This document shows positions 1 to 8,812 of a stretch of DNA of 64,000 bases, piece by piece (within the stretch, counting starts at the first letter, position 1; every line of letters starts with the position of its first letter). This DNA is from Bog-113 sp963752695 (lineage in GTDB: Bacteria > Acidobacteriota > Terriglobia > Bryobacterales > Bryobacteraceae). The stretch spans positions 180,444 through 244,443 of the forward strand of contig CAVVZB010000004.1 in the NCBI GenBank assembly GCA_963752695.1, in the 5' to 3' direction. Under the pieces are notes generated by a model, which ran no database searches, was not told the origin of the DNA, and saw nothing but the letters and a program-made list of their open reading frames with translations. The position numbers were made by a program, and so were the translations under genes.

Positions 1-1
1 A

Positions 2-346
2 TATCAAGGCAGCACCGGCCGGGTCTATCGCATCATCGAAATGGTGGAGAAACCCAAGCCCAGCGAAGCGCCTTCGAACTTGGCCATCATCGGACGCTAC
101 GTTCTTACGCCGGATATCTTCCCCAGCCTGCGGAACACGCCAACCGGTTCCGGGGGCGAGATCCAATTGACAGACGGCATCCGGCAGCTCTTGCGGGAGC
201 GGCCCGTATACGCGTGCCGCTTCGAAGGCGACCGGTACGACGCGGGCGATAAGTCGGGGTTTCTGCAGGCCACCGTTGCACTTGCCCTTAAGCGGCCCGA
301 TCTCGGTCCCAAGTTCCGCGAGTTCCTCCGCGATTTGAAATACTAA
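2..346 (+). CDS. galU: UTP-glucose-1-phosphate uridylyltransferase, C-terminal part (5' truncated by window edge)
   Basis: The reading frame is open from the first bases of the window, so the gene starts upstream. The visible 114 residues carry the GalU C-terminal signature: a VEKP segment, then APSNLAIIGRYVLTP and GSGGEIQLTDGI, which in the family line the glucose-1-phosphate/UDP-glucose site. GalU makes UDP-glucose from UTP and glucose-1-phosphate in the cytoplasm, for polysaccharide and glycolipid synthesis. The stop lies 3 bases before the start of the next gene, which suggests co-transcription. The family assignment rests on the motifs; which nucleotidyltransferase paralogue it is cannot be settled without the N-terminus. 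Confidence 0.82.
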   Translation, partial: YQGSTGRVYRIIEMVEKPKPSEAPSNLAIIGRYVLTPDIFPSLRNTPTGSGGEIQLTDGIRQLLRERPVYACRFEGDRYDAGDKSGFLQATVALALKRPDLGPKFREFLRDLKY

Positions 347-349
347 GGT

Positions 350-1282
350 ATGCGGCTTGACGCCTCCGGGCGAATTGGGCGGGGGCTCGGGTTGGCGCTG
401 ATGGGCATGGTGGCGCAGGCGGGCATTGTGGGAGATGTCCGGTCGGCTGTTGCTAACGGAGATTTTGGTTCCGCTGAGAAGATCCTGAATGCCGATTTCA
501 GTGTACGCGGCAACACGCCGGACGGCTTGCTGGCGCAGTCCTGGATGGCGCGCGGCTTACTAGATGCCAATCACGTAGTCCAAGCCGATAAGCAGGCCCA
601 GTCAATCATCACGCGAAGCGCGCCACTGCTGAGAACGCGAAAGCTGGACGCCGGAGAATCGCTTCCTTTGGCGCTTGGCGCCGCGATCGAAGTCCATGCC
701 CAGGTGCTCGCAAAACGCGGGGAGCGCGCCGATGCGGTGACCTTTCTGCGCTCGCAGTCACTCCGTTGGAAGGGAACCAGCATCCAGGCACGCATCCAAA
801 AGAACTTGAACATGCTCACCCTGGAAGGGAAAGCCGCGCCTCCGCTCGAAATCTCGCAATGGACCGGGCCGGTGAAGCCGGTTACGTTGAGTTCTCTGCG
901 CGGGCACCCCGTCCTGCTGTTTTTTTGGGCGCATTGGTGTGTGGACTGTAAGGCGGAGGCTTCCGTGGTCCAGGACGTTATGGCGCGCTATGGTCCGGCG
1001 GGACTTAAAGTAATTGGGCCGACCATGCACTACGGCTTCGCTGGAGGCGGTGAAGAATCGTCACCGGTACAGGAGCTAGCCTGGATCGAGCAAACCCGCG
1101 CCAAATACTACAGCCGGATTGGCCCCATGTCCGTACCTGTCAGCGAAACTACTCTTCGTGTTTACGGAGTCAGCACGACCCCCACATTGGTATTAATCGA
1201 TCGCCAGGGGATTGTGCGCCTGTATCATCCGGGGGCGATGAGCTATCAGCAGTTGGCGGGATCGATCGCGGGCTTGTTGTAA
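350..1282 (+). CDS. TlpA-like secreted thioredoxin-fold protein
   Basis: The 310-residue protein has a short, moderately hydrophobic N-terminal segment (about residues 11-25) that could be a signal peptide, a helical middle (about 30-160) of the kind seen in TPR-like scaffolds, and a C-terminal TlpA/AhpC-type thioredoxin fold from about residue 165. The active site is WCVDC with cysteines at 197 and 200, preceded by the usual hydrophobic strand. Such proteins reduce or exchange disulfides outside the cytoplasm, for example in cytochrome c maturation or repair of oxidised proteins. The ATG follows a TAAGG-like ribosome site inside the end of galU. The substrate is unknown; the redox fold is secure. 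Confidence 0.8.
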   Translation: MRLDASGRIGRGLGLALMGMVAQAGIVGDVRSAVANGDFGSAEKILNADFSVRGNTPDGLLAQSWMARGLLDANHVVQADKQAQSIITRSAPLLRTRKLDAGESLPLALGAAIEVHAQVLAKRGERADAVTFLRSQSLRWKGTSIQARIQKNLNMLTLEGKAAPPLEISQWTGPVKPVTLSSLRGHPVLLFFWAHWCVDCKAEASVVQDVMARYGPAGLKVIGPTMHYGFAGGGEESSPVQELAWIEQTRAKYYSRIGPMSVPVSETTLRVYGVSTTPTLVLIDRQGIVRLYHPGAMSYQQLAGSIAGLL

Positions 1283-1347
1283 AGAAAGGTCCACCACGCC
1301 ATCGGCATCGGCGAGTCGATTGCAAATGGATCGTTAGGAGTGAAGAC

Positions 1348-1893
1348 ATGTTCCGACTGAAGCATGGTGCGTATTTAATGTTGGCCGGGTTGACGCTATT
1401 AGCTGAAGGGGGCATCTTGCTTGCCCAAACCTCTGGTGCCGGCGACCCGCGGCTAGTCAAAGAGGTACGCCACGAGCTTGTGATGCTCCCCTACTACGGC
1501 GTATTCGATAATCTCTCTTACCGTGTCGAAGGCGGCACGGTGACGTTAATGGGGCAAGTAACTCGACCGACTCTTAAATCGGATGCCGAGAATGTGGTCA
1601 AACATCTGGAGGGCGTGACCCAGGTGGTGAACAAGATTGAGGTGCTGCCGCTCTCACCGATGGATGATCGGATTCGCCGCGCCACATATCGCGCAATTTA
1701 CGGCAGCAGCGAACTTGGCGACCGCTATGGCTTTCAAGCCGTCCCGTCAATACATATAATCGTGAACAACGGGCACGTGACATTGCAAGGCGTAGTCAAC
1801 AATCAGACGGACCGGAACGTGGCAAATATCAAAGCGAATTCCGTACCCGGCGTGTTCTCGGTAACCAATGAACTGCAGGTAGTTGGGTCCTAA
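1348..1893 (+). CDS. BON-domain exported protein
   Basis: The 181-residue protein has a signal peptide (about residues 1-26, hydrophobic core then LLAQ) and two BON domains, roughly 33-100 and 105-180. Both show the typical pattern of a strand with GGTVTLMGQV or NGHVTLQGVV followed by a helix and a V..V.N.L/I strand. BON domains bind membranes or phospholipids, as in OsmY-like osmotic-stress proteins and secretin channels, so a periplasmic envelope role is likely. An AGGAGTG ribosome site lies about 6 bases before the ATG. The stop codon overlaps by four bases the stop of the convergent glycosyltransferase gene. Confidence 0.82.
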   Translation: MFRLKHGAYLMLAGLTLLAEGGILLAQTSGAGDPRLVKEVRHELVMLPYYGVFDNLSYRVEGGTVTLMGQVTRPTLKSDAENVVKHLEGVTQVVNKIEVLPLSPMDDRIRRATYRAIYGSSELGDRYGFQAVPSIHIIVNNGHVTLQGVVNNQTDRNVANIKANSVPGVFSVTNELQVVGS

Positions 1894-3116
1894 GCGTGAG
1901 CGAGTTGTTCTAAGAGGCGGACAGCTTCGCGCGGTCCGCCGCGAGAATCGATCAAAGCGCGGGCACTGGCCGCGCACCTTTTGTATACTTCCTGATTAAG
2001 AAGGGCCGTTGCAGTTTGTAACAACAGTTCTGCGGAGCACTCCTCTTCCCTCAAATACTCACCAGCACCGAATAACTTGACCCGCCAAGCCATCTCGGTC
2101 TGATCAAGAAGTGATGGAACGACAATCACCGGGATCCCGCGACTTAGGGCTCGCAAAATCGACTCTGTGTTACCGGTGGTGATTACCAGGCTTGCTTCCG
2201 GTGCATCCTGTTGAAAGCTAATGTTTGCCGGAAGTAGACCGAGCAGCGCGATACCTCTGTCTCTGCCAGGACTGAGTTTGACAACATAGTTCGAATTCCG
2301 GAACGCGGCGATCGCGGCACGCAGCAGGAAAGGCTCCGCTCGATAGTAGCCGCCCTCTTCGACGGCGATCACCCGCGGCTCTGGGACAGATTGAACTGAC
2401 GGCGGCCAGGAGATAGCACCGACATAGCGGACAACAGTTGGGAGATCTGTTCGGTTGTAATCAAGTTCCTGAACCGAGGGGATCAGAAGCAGGCCAGCCC
2501 GGGAGTGCCACTCGGTTACCCGCCGCCTAGTTGGCTTCAGTCCATAGCGCAGCCGTGCGGCATCAATCGCACGAGGAACTTCGCGAGTGATGAAATTAGC
2601 CGCCGATTGGATCGCCCACGCCCGCAGTTTGGAACCTCGAGATAGACGCGGAGGCATCGCGCGGCCCGGAACTGGCCCTTGTGCACCGGGCAGCATGCAA
2701 TACCCTACGTGCGAGAGCACCGCCACGCGTACGCGGCCGAGATCATGCAGGATTGCGAAGGGCGCCACCATCGCCATGTCGGTAACCAGTACATCGGGAT
2801 GCCACGTGTCCAGGATCGCGTTCAAATCCTCGACCTGCGGGTCCAACTGACTGACCAGCAAGTCCGAGAAATGCTGCGAAAGCTTGCGCGCATTCTTCTG
2901 ATCCTCCAGCAATGCCGCAAATTGTGCCGAGGCGATCTTCTCATTCAAGCGCTCGAACGGGAACACCTGGAAACCATTTTGTTCGATTTCGGGAGTGGCT
3001 TTAGCGCCAGCGTAGAAGGCGACTTGGTGACCTGCATCGCGCAATGCCGCGGCCAGCGCCAGGTTAGGGTTGACGTGACTTTCGAGGGACCAGACCGCAA
3101 GGAGGAATCGAGACAT
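1890..3116 (-). CDS. UGT/MGT-type glycosyltransferase (GT1-like)
   Basis: The 408-residue protein begins with a first Rossmann strand and the 'SHVNPNLALAAALRDAGH' type helix typical of GT-B glycosyltransferases of the GT1/YjiC class. Near the C-terminus (about residues 300-360) it has the donor-binding region with ISFQQDAPEASLVITTGN, SRGIPVIVVPSLLDQ and a WRVKLFGAGEYL segment, matching the family's H-G-G/D-Q motif region, although the usual HGG is replaced by TGN. It would move a sugar from a nucleotide-sugar to a small molecule or lipid. A GTG lies directly before the chosen ATG. There is no room for a ribosome site because the tRNA 3' end is only 10 bases upstream. Confidence 0.78.
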   Translation of the reverse strand: MSRFLLAVWSLESHVNPNLALAAALRDAGHQVAFYAGAKATPEIEQNGFQVFPFERLNEKIASAQFAALLEDQKNARKLSQHFSDLLVSQLDPQVEDLNAILDTWHPDVLVTDMAMVAPFAILHDLGRVRVAVLSHVGYCMLPGAQGPVPGRAMPPRLSRGSKLRAWAIQSAANFITREVPRAIDAARLRYGLKPTRRRVTEWHSRAGLLLIPSVQELDYNRTDLPTVVRYVGAISWPPSVQSVPEPRVIAVEEGGYYRAEPFLLRAAIAAFRNSNYVVKLSPGRDRGIALLGLLPANISFQQDAPEASLVITTGNTESILRALSRGIPVIVVPSLLDQTEMAWRVKLFGAGEYLREEECSAELLLQTATALLNQEVYKRCAASARALIDSRGGPREAVRLLEQLAHA

Positions 3117-3126
3117 CACCGTGCGG

Positions 3127-3200
3127 TGGCTGGGAAGCAGGGACTCGAACCCCGATAGGCAGATCCAGAATCTGCAGTCCTACCATTGGACGACTTCCCA
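3127..3200 (-). tRNA. tRNA-Gln (anticodon CTG)
   Basis: On the minus strand a 74-base cloverleaf folds cleanly. The acceptor stem is TGGGAAG/CTTCCCA and the D stem is GTCC/GGAC. The anticodon stem is GCAGA/TCTGC around loop TTCTGGA, giving anticodon CTG. The T arm has the TTCGAGT loop. The discriminator G is followed by an encoded CCA. It reads CAG glutamine codons. It precedes the glycosyltransferase gene by about ten bases on the same strand. Confidence 0.95.
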
Positions 3201-3261
3201 ATCGAAAGCAACAAGCTGAGTTTAGCAAACCTTTCGAGCCCGGCAGTTTCCGATTCGGGTC

Positions 3262-6200
3262 TTAAAAGGTCAAACGCAAGCCGAGCTGCAAGAACCGCGG
3301 GAAGTTCTCCTGTGTCAGGGGCAGTTGTCCAAAACGCGGGTCGGTCAAGTCCGTTACGGGCGCGGGAAACAACGGTGTGTTCGTTAGGTTGTAAGCCTCT
3401 CCGCGCAACTGCAAAGAGACGCGTTCGTTGAGCCAGATGGACTTTTCTACGGACACATTGAGCTGGCCGGCCGCTGGGGTGCGGATATAGCTGAAACGGT
3501 CGGGCGAAGTCCGATAGGCCCATTGTGGCCGGGCCATCCAGCAAGCGCGATCGTTATTGAACCAGTGTTGGGCATTCTGACCGGCCGGAGCATTAAAGCC
3601 AGAACACGTGAAGGCGCCATCCGGCTCGGTGACGGGCGTTCCGGACTGGTAAAGGTAGAGCCAGTCCATGGACCACGAGTTCACGATCGCGGCGACCCAG
3701 GGGTTTGCATGGCTAAAGTACCGTCGTCCCCACCCGAATGGCATGTCCCAAGTGCCCGCCAGACCGATACTCTGCGGACGATCGCCCGGCGCGAGTTCGC
3801 GGATGGGCTTTTCATTGAAGTTCGTGGGATTCAACAGGTGGTTAGCGGCAAATGATTTCGAGAACGTGTAGGAGAAGACAAAGGAGAAAATACCAGCGGG
3901 CGCGATGTCCAGAACGCGCTTTTCCAACTTGAGTTGCAGCGAGTCGTACCGATAGTAGCCGATTGGAGCGTTTGCTAGCGTGACCTGGTCGAACTCGGGA
4001 TAGCGGCGCAACAGAGCGGCAATGGGGACATCCGCGGCAACCCCGAGAGCCGAGCTCGGGACGACGCCGCCGGCCGATGAGCCGAACAGGGGATTGGGCA
4101 CCAACGTATACAGGTAATCGAGATTGGCCGGGTTGCGGACTGGTACAGCGCCCGCCGTGGGATTCAGGGTGATCGGGACGGCGTCGTGCACTGTCTGGCT
4201 GCCCGTGTAGTCGGCTTCCAGGAGCATCAGCCCGGGCAGTTCACGCTGGAAGCCGAAGGAATACTCGTAAGTGCGAGGTATGGGGCGGTTCCGGCCGTAA
4301 ACAAGAAGAGGGTTCCCGGCAGCGGTGCTTAGACCGGCACTCGAAGCGGTAGGGGCTGCGACACCGAACGGGAAGGGATCGGCAAGGGAGTCAGGTCCCG
4401 AGAGTCCGGCAGCGGGGGTCAAGCCCCCATTTAGGGACCGCTGATAATAGGTCCGCCGATCGTACCCATATGTAGAGCCCAGCTGAGTTGCCGTGCGGTA
4501 GAAAATCCCGGTACCCATGCGCAACACCGTCTTCGATGCGAAGTTCCACGCCACGCCGACCCGTGGTTGAAGGTCCGCCCAGTCCGTGTCGAAAGCTCGG
4601 CCATTGCCGTTCTTCGGAAAGATCAGGCCTCCGAGAATCTGTGATGGCGGAGCCGGATAAGGAGCATCAGGGTGACTCGGATCCCAGGCTGCTCTGGCGG
4701 CTGCCCAGTTTGCGAGGATAGCGCCGCTGAGCGGGCTGACAGCTGTTTGATCAAAGCCAGCGTTGATGCGGTTGTCCAGTTCGGTGAAGGGAATTTGAAC
4801 GTCGTAGCGAAGGCCCAAACTCACGGTCAAATTCGGCTTCACCTTCCAGTTGTCCTGCAGGTAACCGGCGAAGTAGGGCCAACGGCGGTAGTAGCTGTCA
4901 TTGCTTTCGATATAGCCAGAGGACGGCAAACCTAACAGCAAGTCGGCGATTGGGCTTCCGTCAGAGTAGCCGGTCGCCACGCCCGCATACTGCTGAGTCC
5001 AAGTGCGGCTGAACGACAATTCACCGGAAGCTCTGCCCGGAGTGCTCTGACCCAACCCGGCCCGGGTAAATTCGAAACCGAAATGGAGGATGTGACGGCC
5101 GCGTGTAAGCGTCAGGCTAGGCGCGAGGTCGAACTGATTTTCGGTGCTCCAAGCAAAAGAATTCCCGATAATTGAGCTGTAAATTCCGAAATCGATATGC
5201 GGAGCCAGGTCTCCCGCCGGTGACGCGCTGGAAGGTAGATGGATGCCGAGAGCGGAAGCTGGCAAACAGGCCAGGCAAGCGCTTTCCGGAAAGAATTCGG
5301 TAAAGCGGCCAAATGAAGCTCGCATGTTCCAAATCGCTGTGGCGCTCAGCACGCGTGTCCAATCGACGACGTAGTTTTGCGAAGTTCGCTCGCCGGTTCC
5401 TGTTCCGGTTCCGGCTACGCCGGAGAAGCCGTTCAGCGTCGCCTGTTGTGTGTCGTGATCGTAGGTGAATAGAGCATAGAGCCGGTCGCGATCGCTGAAG
5501 TTGTGATCCCAGCGAACTACCGGCTGCAGATAACTAAAGTGCCCGGCGTTTCCGGCCGCATTGTAGTTTTGTGTGACTCCCCGGGCATTGGGTGCGGGAT
5601 ACAAATTTAGGATGGCTTGACCGATGGGACTAATGCGCGATTCTGGGATGACGTTGTTTGGGAAAGGCTGGCGCATGTAGGGGGTAAGACAGCCGGGGGC
5701 CGTACATGGCGTCGTCGTCGCCGGATCGTAGATCATGATCTTGTACTGGCTGAAATGCTGTCCGTCGCGCAATGCAATGGGAGGCGTGTCGGAAACGATA
5801 GGCGAGGGCGCGACTTCCCAATAATTGTCAGCACTCAAGAACAGGAAGTCGCGATCGTGCCGGAGGGGCCCGCTCACCGAGCCGCCGAACTGATGCGCGA
5901 TCTGCTTGCCGCGATCCCGCCCGATAAGGTTGTTGTCGAACGTATTGGCGTCCAGCGCAGCGTTGCGGAGGAACTCAAAGGCGCTACCACGCCATTCGTT
6001 ATTGCCGGTGCGCAACGTGGTGAGTACAGTCCCGCCGCCGGTGCGGCCGTATTGCGCGTCATAAGTGTTGGTCAGCACTTCGACTTCGTCGACCGCGTCC
6101 ACCCCGGGCGAGAATTGCCACTTTCCGGTAAGGCTGATGGGCGCCCCGTTCAGGAGGAATTGGTTCGCGCCGGGGACGCCGCCGTTGATGATGTACTTGC

Positions 6201-6777
6201 CATCCAGATCCCAGTTTCGAACACCGGTATAGCCGCTCGTGCCAAATTCCTCCTGGGCAAACAACACCCCCGGAGACAGGCTCAAGACGTTGTAGACCTG
6301 CCGTCCGAGAAGCGGAAACGACTTTATCTGGATCGCATCGATAGCCGAGCTACGCGAAGCGCTTTCGGTTTGAATCAAGTCGGCCGGAGCCGAGACCGCC
6401 AAGGTCTCGTCTACGCCACCGACGTCGAGTGAAACCGACAGGTGAACGGCTTCACCGGCAGTGGCCGCGACACCTTTGCGCAAGACTTCACGGAATCCAG
6501 CCGCCGAAACCTTAACATCGTAGGTTCCCGGAGGCAGAAGCGGAATTGTGTAATTTCCGCGGTTGTCGGTTTGGGTTCGGTGAACTTCCCTGCCGCTCTC
6601 CCGCGACTCGATGAACACTTGGGCTCCCGCGATGCCTGCCCGTGTCGCATCGACAACTTCGCCGGAAAATGTGACCCACGTATTCTGAGCGAGGAGGATC
6701 GCGCGAGGGCCGGTGCCGATTACGCCGAAGCCGGAAAGCGCCAGACAAGCGGCCGCAAGAAAAACCGTATTACGCAA
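3262..6777 (-). CDS. Oar-like TonB-dependent outer-membrane receptor with N-terminal carboxypeptidase-regulatory domain
   Basis: The 1171-residue protein has a signal peptide (about residues 1-30), a carboxypeptidase-regulatory-like beta-sandwich (about 35-115, with GEVVDATRAGIAGAQV and NRGNYTIPLLPPGTY), a plug domain (about 130-240) and a long 22-strand-type barrel. It ends in an aromatic residue (LRLTF) as expected for BAM-inserted barrels. These receptors are greatly expanded in Acidobacteria and import large or scarce nutrients using TonB energy. No substrate can be assigned. It is divergent from the bacilliredoxin gene and lies 61 bases upstream of tRNA-Gln, so it is probably monocistronic. 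Confidence 0.88.
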   Translation of the reverse strand: MRNTVFLAAACLALSGFGVIGTGPRAILLAQNTWVTFSGEVVDATRAGIAGAQVFIESRESGREVHRTQTDNRGNYTIPLLPPGTYDVKVSAAGFREVLRKGVAATAGEAVHLSVSLDVGGVDETLAVSAPADLIQTESASRSSAIDAIQIKSFPLLGRQVYNVLSLSPGVLFAQEEFGTSGYTGVRNWDLDGKYIINGGVPGANQFLLNGAPISLTGKWQFSPGVDAVDEVEVLTNTYDAQYGRTGGGTVLTTLRTGNNEWRGSAFEFLRNAALDANTFDNNLIGRDRGKQIAHQFGGSVSGPLRHDRDFLFLSADNYWEVAPSPIVSDTPPIALRDGQHFSQYKIMIYDPATTTPCTAPGCLTPYMRQPFPNNVIPESRISPIGQAILNLYPAPNARGVTQNYNAAGNAGHFSYLQPVVRWDHNFSDRDRLYALFTYDHDTQQATLNGFSGVAGTGTGTGERTSQNYVVDWTRVLSATAIWNMRASFGRFTEFFPESACLACLPASALGIHLPSSASPAGDLAPHIDFGIYSSIIGNSFAWSTENQFDLAPSLTLTRGRHILHFGFEFTRAGLGQSTPGRASGELSFSRTWTQQYAGVATGYSDGSPIADLLLGLPSSGYIESNDSYYRRWPYFAGYLQDNWKVKPNLTVSLGLRYDVQIPFTELDNRINAGFDQTAVSPLSGAILANWAAARAAWDPSHPDAPYPAPPSQILGGLIFPKNGNGRAFDTDWADLQPRVGVAWNFASKTVLRMGTGIFYRTATQLGSTYGYDRRTYYQRSLNGGLTPAAGLSGPDSLADPFPFGVAAPTASSAGLSTAAGNPLLVYGRNRPIPRTYEYSFGFQRELPGLMLLEADYTGSQTVHDAVPITLNPTAGAVPVRNPANLDYLYTLVPNPLFGSSAGGVVPSSALGVAADVPIAALLRRYPEFDQVTLANAPIGYYRYDSLQLKLEKRVLDIAPAGIFSFVFSYTFSKSFAANHLLNPTNFNEKPIRELAPGDRPQSIGLAGTWDMPFGWGRRYFSHANPWVAAIVNSWSMDWLYLYQSGTPVTEPDGAFTCSGFNAPAGQNAQHWFNNDRACWMARPQWAYRTSPDRFSYIRTPAAGQLNVSVEKSIWLNERVSLQLRGEAYNLTNTPLFPAPVTDLTDPRFGQLPLTQENFPRFLQLGLRLTF

Positions 6778-6811
6778 TCAGCCTGCTCCCTTGAAGGCAC
6801 CTTCAGTGTAG

Positions 6812-6826
6812 TGCAGATATGCTGCA
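6812..6826. promoter_or_regulatory. Inverted repeat in the divergent TonB-receptor/bacilliredoxin gap
   Basis: TGCAG and CTGCA flank a five-base spacer, 35-50 bases upstream of the receptor start and on the far side of the bacilliredoxin start. A dyad of this size in a divergent gap can be an operator, but it is short and I found no second copy in the window. Confidence 0.25.
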
Positions 6827-6905
6827 TTTGGGATGAAAAACAGGTTGTGCAACTGGCCATTGCGCATAGCTTGGCAACGACTGCGTGGCACAATGAAGGG
6901 TGAGT

Positions 6906-7337
6906 ATGACCTATCCCGAAGAATTTATCGCTCCCATGCGTGCGGAACTTACGCGGCACGGAGTAGAAGAAGCAAGGTCTCCCGAAGACGTCGATAATCT
7001 GCTGGCAGGTCAGGGGACATTGCTCATGGTGGTTAATTCGATCTGCGGGTGCGCCGCTGGCCGGGCCAGACCAGCCGTGGGTCTGGCGATGCAGAGCGCC
7101 GTGCGGCCAACCCGCGTTGCCACCGTTTTCGCGGGAGGCGATACTGCCGCTGTGGCCCATCTGCGTGACCTAGTCAAGGAATATCCGCCGTCATCGCCTT
7201 CGATGATCTTGTTCAGGGATGGCCAGCCGGTATACATGCTGCACCGCTTCGAAATCGAGCGCCGCGACCCGATGCAAATCGCGGAGCTGCTGCGAGGGGC
7301 GTTTACGAAATTTTGTCCCGAGAACGCGCCCGTTTAG
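6906..7337 (+). CDS. BrxA/BrxB-family bacilliredoxin
   Basis: The 143-residue protein matches the YphP/YqiW (DUF1094) bacilliredoxin family in length and in its motif NSICGCAAGRARP, with the characteristic CGC redox pair at residues 47 and 49. It also has the later segments SPSMILFRDG and MLHRFEIERRDP. In Firmicutes, bacilliredoxins remove bacillithiol from oxidised proteins; in other phyla a similar thiol-disulfide role is assumed. The ATG is preferred to the in-frame GTG six bases earlier because AAGGG then sits six bases upstream. It is transcribed divergently from the TonB receptor. Confidence 0.88.
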   Translation: MTYPEEFIAPMRAELTRHGVEEARSPEDVDNLLAGQGTLLMVVNSICGCAAGRARPAVGLAMQSAVRPTRVATVFAGGDTAAVAHLRDLVKEYPPSSPSMILFRDGQPVYMLHRFEIERRDPMQIAELLRGAFTKFCPENAPV

Positions 7338-7390
7338 AGCGCGCTATTGAGAACAGGTTGAGAATTTAGCGGCTGATTTCCATCAGCGAG

Positions 7391-7419
7391 TTGCACAGGT
7401 GTATCCGCTGTGGTATCTT
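7391..7419 (+). promoter_or_regulatory. Possible sigma-70 promoter for rplA
   Basis: TTGCAC and TATCTT are separated by exactly 17 bases, 85 bases upstream of the rplA start. The match to consensus is only 3/6 and 4/6, but its position in a 166-base leader that follows an unrelated gene makes a promoter here necessary. Confidence 0.4.
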
Positions 7420-7503
7420 AAGATCGTCCCTTTTGAAATGTAGGACCCGGTGGGAGGCGTGTGTTCCGGTTTCTGGAACTCGCCGTTTGACCACGGAGGA
7501 TTG

Positions 7504-8214
7504 ATGGCACACAAACCAGGTAAGCAGTATCAGGCAGCATCGAAGCAGATCGAGACACGTCCCTATCGAGTGACGGACGCTGTCGTACTTCTCAAGAAAA
7601 TCAAATTCGCTAAATTCGACGAGACCGTGGAAGTGCACATGCGTCTTGGGGTGGACCCAAAGCATGCCGACCAGATGGTGCGCGGCACGGTTTTGATGCC
7701 CAACGGGCTGGGGAAGTCCAAGAAAGTCCTTGTAATCGCCAGCGGGGACAAGATCCGGGAAGCGCAGGAAGCAGGCGCGGACTTCGTCGGTGGCGAGGAT
7801 ATGGTTAACAAGATTCAGTCCGAGAGCTGGACCGACTACGACGCGGTCGTTGCTACGCCGGACATGATGCGCTCGGTCGGTAAGCTCGGTAAGATTCTGG
7901 GTCCTCGTGGCTTAATGCCGAACCCAAAAACGGGTACGGTAACTACCGATGTCGCGAAAGCGGTCCTCGAGGTGAAAGCGGGTAAGGTTGAGTTTCGCGT
8001 CGATAAGACGGGAATCATTCACGCGCCGGTCGGTAAGATCAGCTTTTCCGAAGGCAAACTCGTAGAAAACGTTTCGGCGCTGATTAATGCCGTGGTGAAG
8101 GCCAAGCCGGCCGCCGCCAAGGGTAAGTACGTAAAGAGTGCTACATTGTGCTCGACCATGAGCCCGGGCGTCGATTTGGACACCACGGAGATGGGCGAGA
8201 AGACACAGAGCTAG
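7504..8214 (+). CDS. rplA: 50S ribosomal protein L1
   Basis: The 236-residue protein is full length for L1. Signature segments are the KFDETVEVHMRLGVDPKHAD region, LGKILGPRGLMPNPKTGTV, and VEFRVDKTGIIHAPVGK. L1 forms the mobile L1 stalk at the ribosomal E site and represses its own operon in many bacteria. The start is the ATG before HKPGK, six bases after GGAGG; an upstream in-frame GTG would add 18 uncharacteristic residues. Usually rplK precedes rplA; here the upstream neighbour is a bacilliredoxin, so the cluster begins with L1. Confidence 0.96.
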   Translation: MAHKPGKQYQAASKQIETRPYRVTDAVVLLKKIKFAKFDETVEVHMRLGVDPKHADQMVRGTVLMPNGLGKSKKVLVIASGDKIREAQEAGADFVGGEDMVNKIQSESWTDYDAVVATPDMMRSVGKLGKILGPRGLMPNPKTGTVTTDVAKAVLEVKAGKVEFRVDKTGIIHAPVGKISFSEGKLVENVSALINAVVKAKPAAAKGKYVKSATLCSTMSPGVDLDTTEMGEKTQS

Positions 8215-8249
8215 CTGGGCGGCTTAGGCACCGAACTTAAGGATCAGGC

Positions 8250-8777
8250 ATGAAACAAAAAGACGACAAGAATAAGGATTTTGAGGCGTTGAAATCCGAC
8301 CTGGCCAAGGTGAAAAACCTTTTTGTGACCGGTTACGAGAAGCTCCGTGTGAGCCAGGATTTCGAACTTCGTAAGACTGTTCGGAGCGCAGGCGGCGAGT
8401 ACCGCGTGGTGAAGAACAACTTGGCCGAGATCGCAAGCGAAGGCACGGCGTCCGAGGGTGCGCTGAAGGATCTGAAGGGTATGACGTCAATCGCGTTTAC
8501 CTATGACGATCCAGTGGCGCTGGCCAAGGTTCTTACGGCGTACGCTAAGGCGAATCCGGCGTTTACTTTCAAAGCGGGCCTAGTTGAAGGGCGTGTGATC
8601 GATATCAAGGCGATCAACGACTTGGCGACCATGCCGCCGAAGGAAGAAATCTTCTCCAAGCTGTTGTATCTCATCAACGCGCAGGCGACGCGGCTGGTGA
8701 CCACCATCGGGGCGACCGGGCGCAATCTGGCAGTGGTCCTGGATCAGGGCGTTCAAGAAAACAAGTTCAGTAGTTAG
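8250..8777 (+). CDS. rplJ: 50S ribosomal protein L10
   Basis: The 175-residue protein is L10, the anchor for L7/L12 dimers at the base of the ribosomal stalk. The N-terminal RNA-binding part shows LAKVKNLFVTGYEKLRVSQ and LRKTVRSAGGEYRVVKNNLA, with the C-terminal helix that carries L12 following KEEIFSKLLYLINAQATRL. An AAGGA ribosome site precedes the ATG. The 35-base gap after rplA is too short for the usual L10 leader RNA, so any L10 autoregulation would have to act elsewhere. Confidence 0.95.
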   Translation: MKQKDDKNKDFEALKSDLAKVKNLFVTGYEKLRVSQDFELRKTVRSAGGEYRVVKNNLAEIASEGTASEGALKDLKGMTSIAFTYDDPVALAKVLTAYAKANPAFTFKAGLVEGRVIDIKAINDLATMPPKEEIFSKLLYLINAQATRLVTTIGATGRNLAVVLDQGVQENKFSS

Positions 8778-8812
8778 GGCGGAAATTTAGAAAGGTTTAG
8801 AAGGAAGACATT

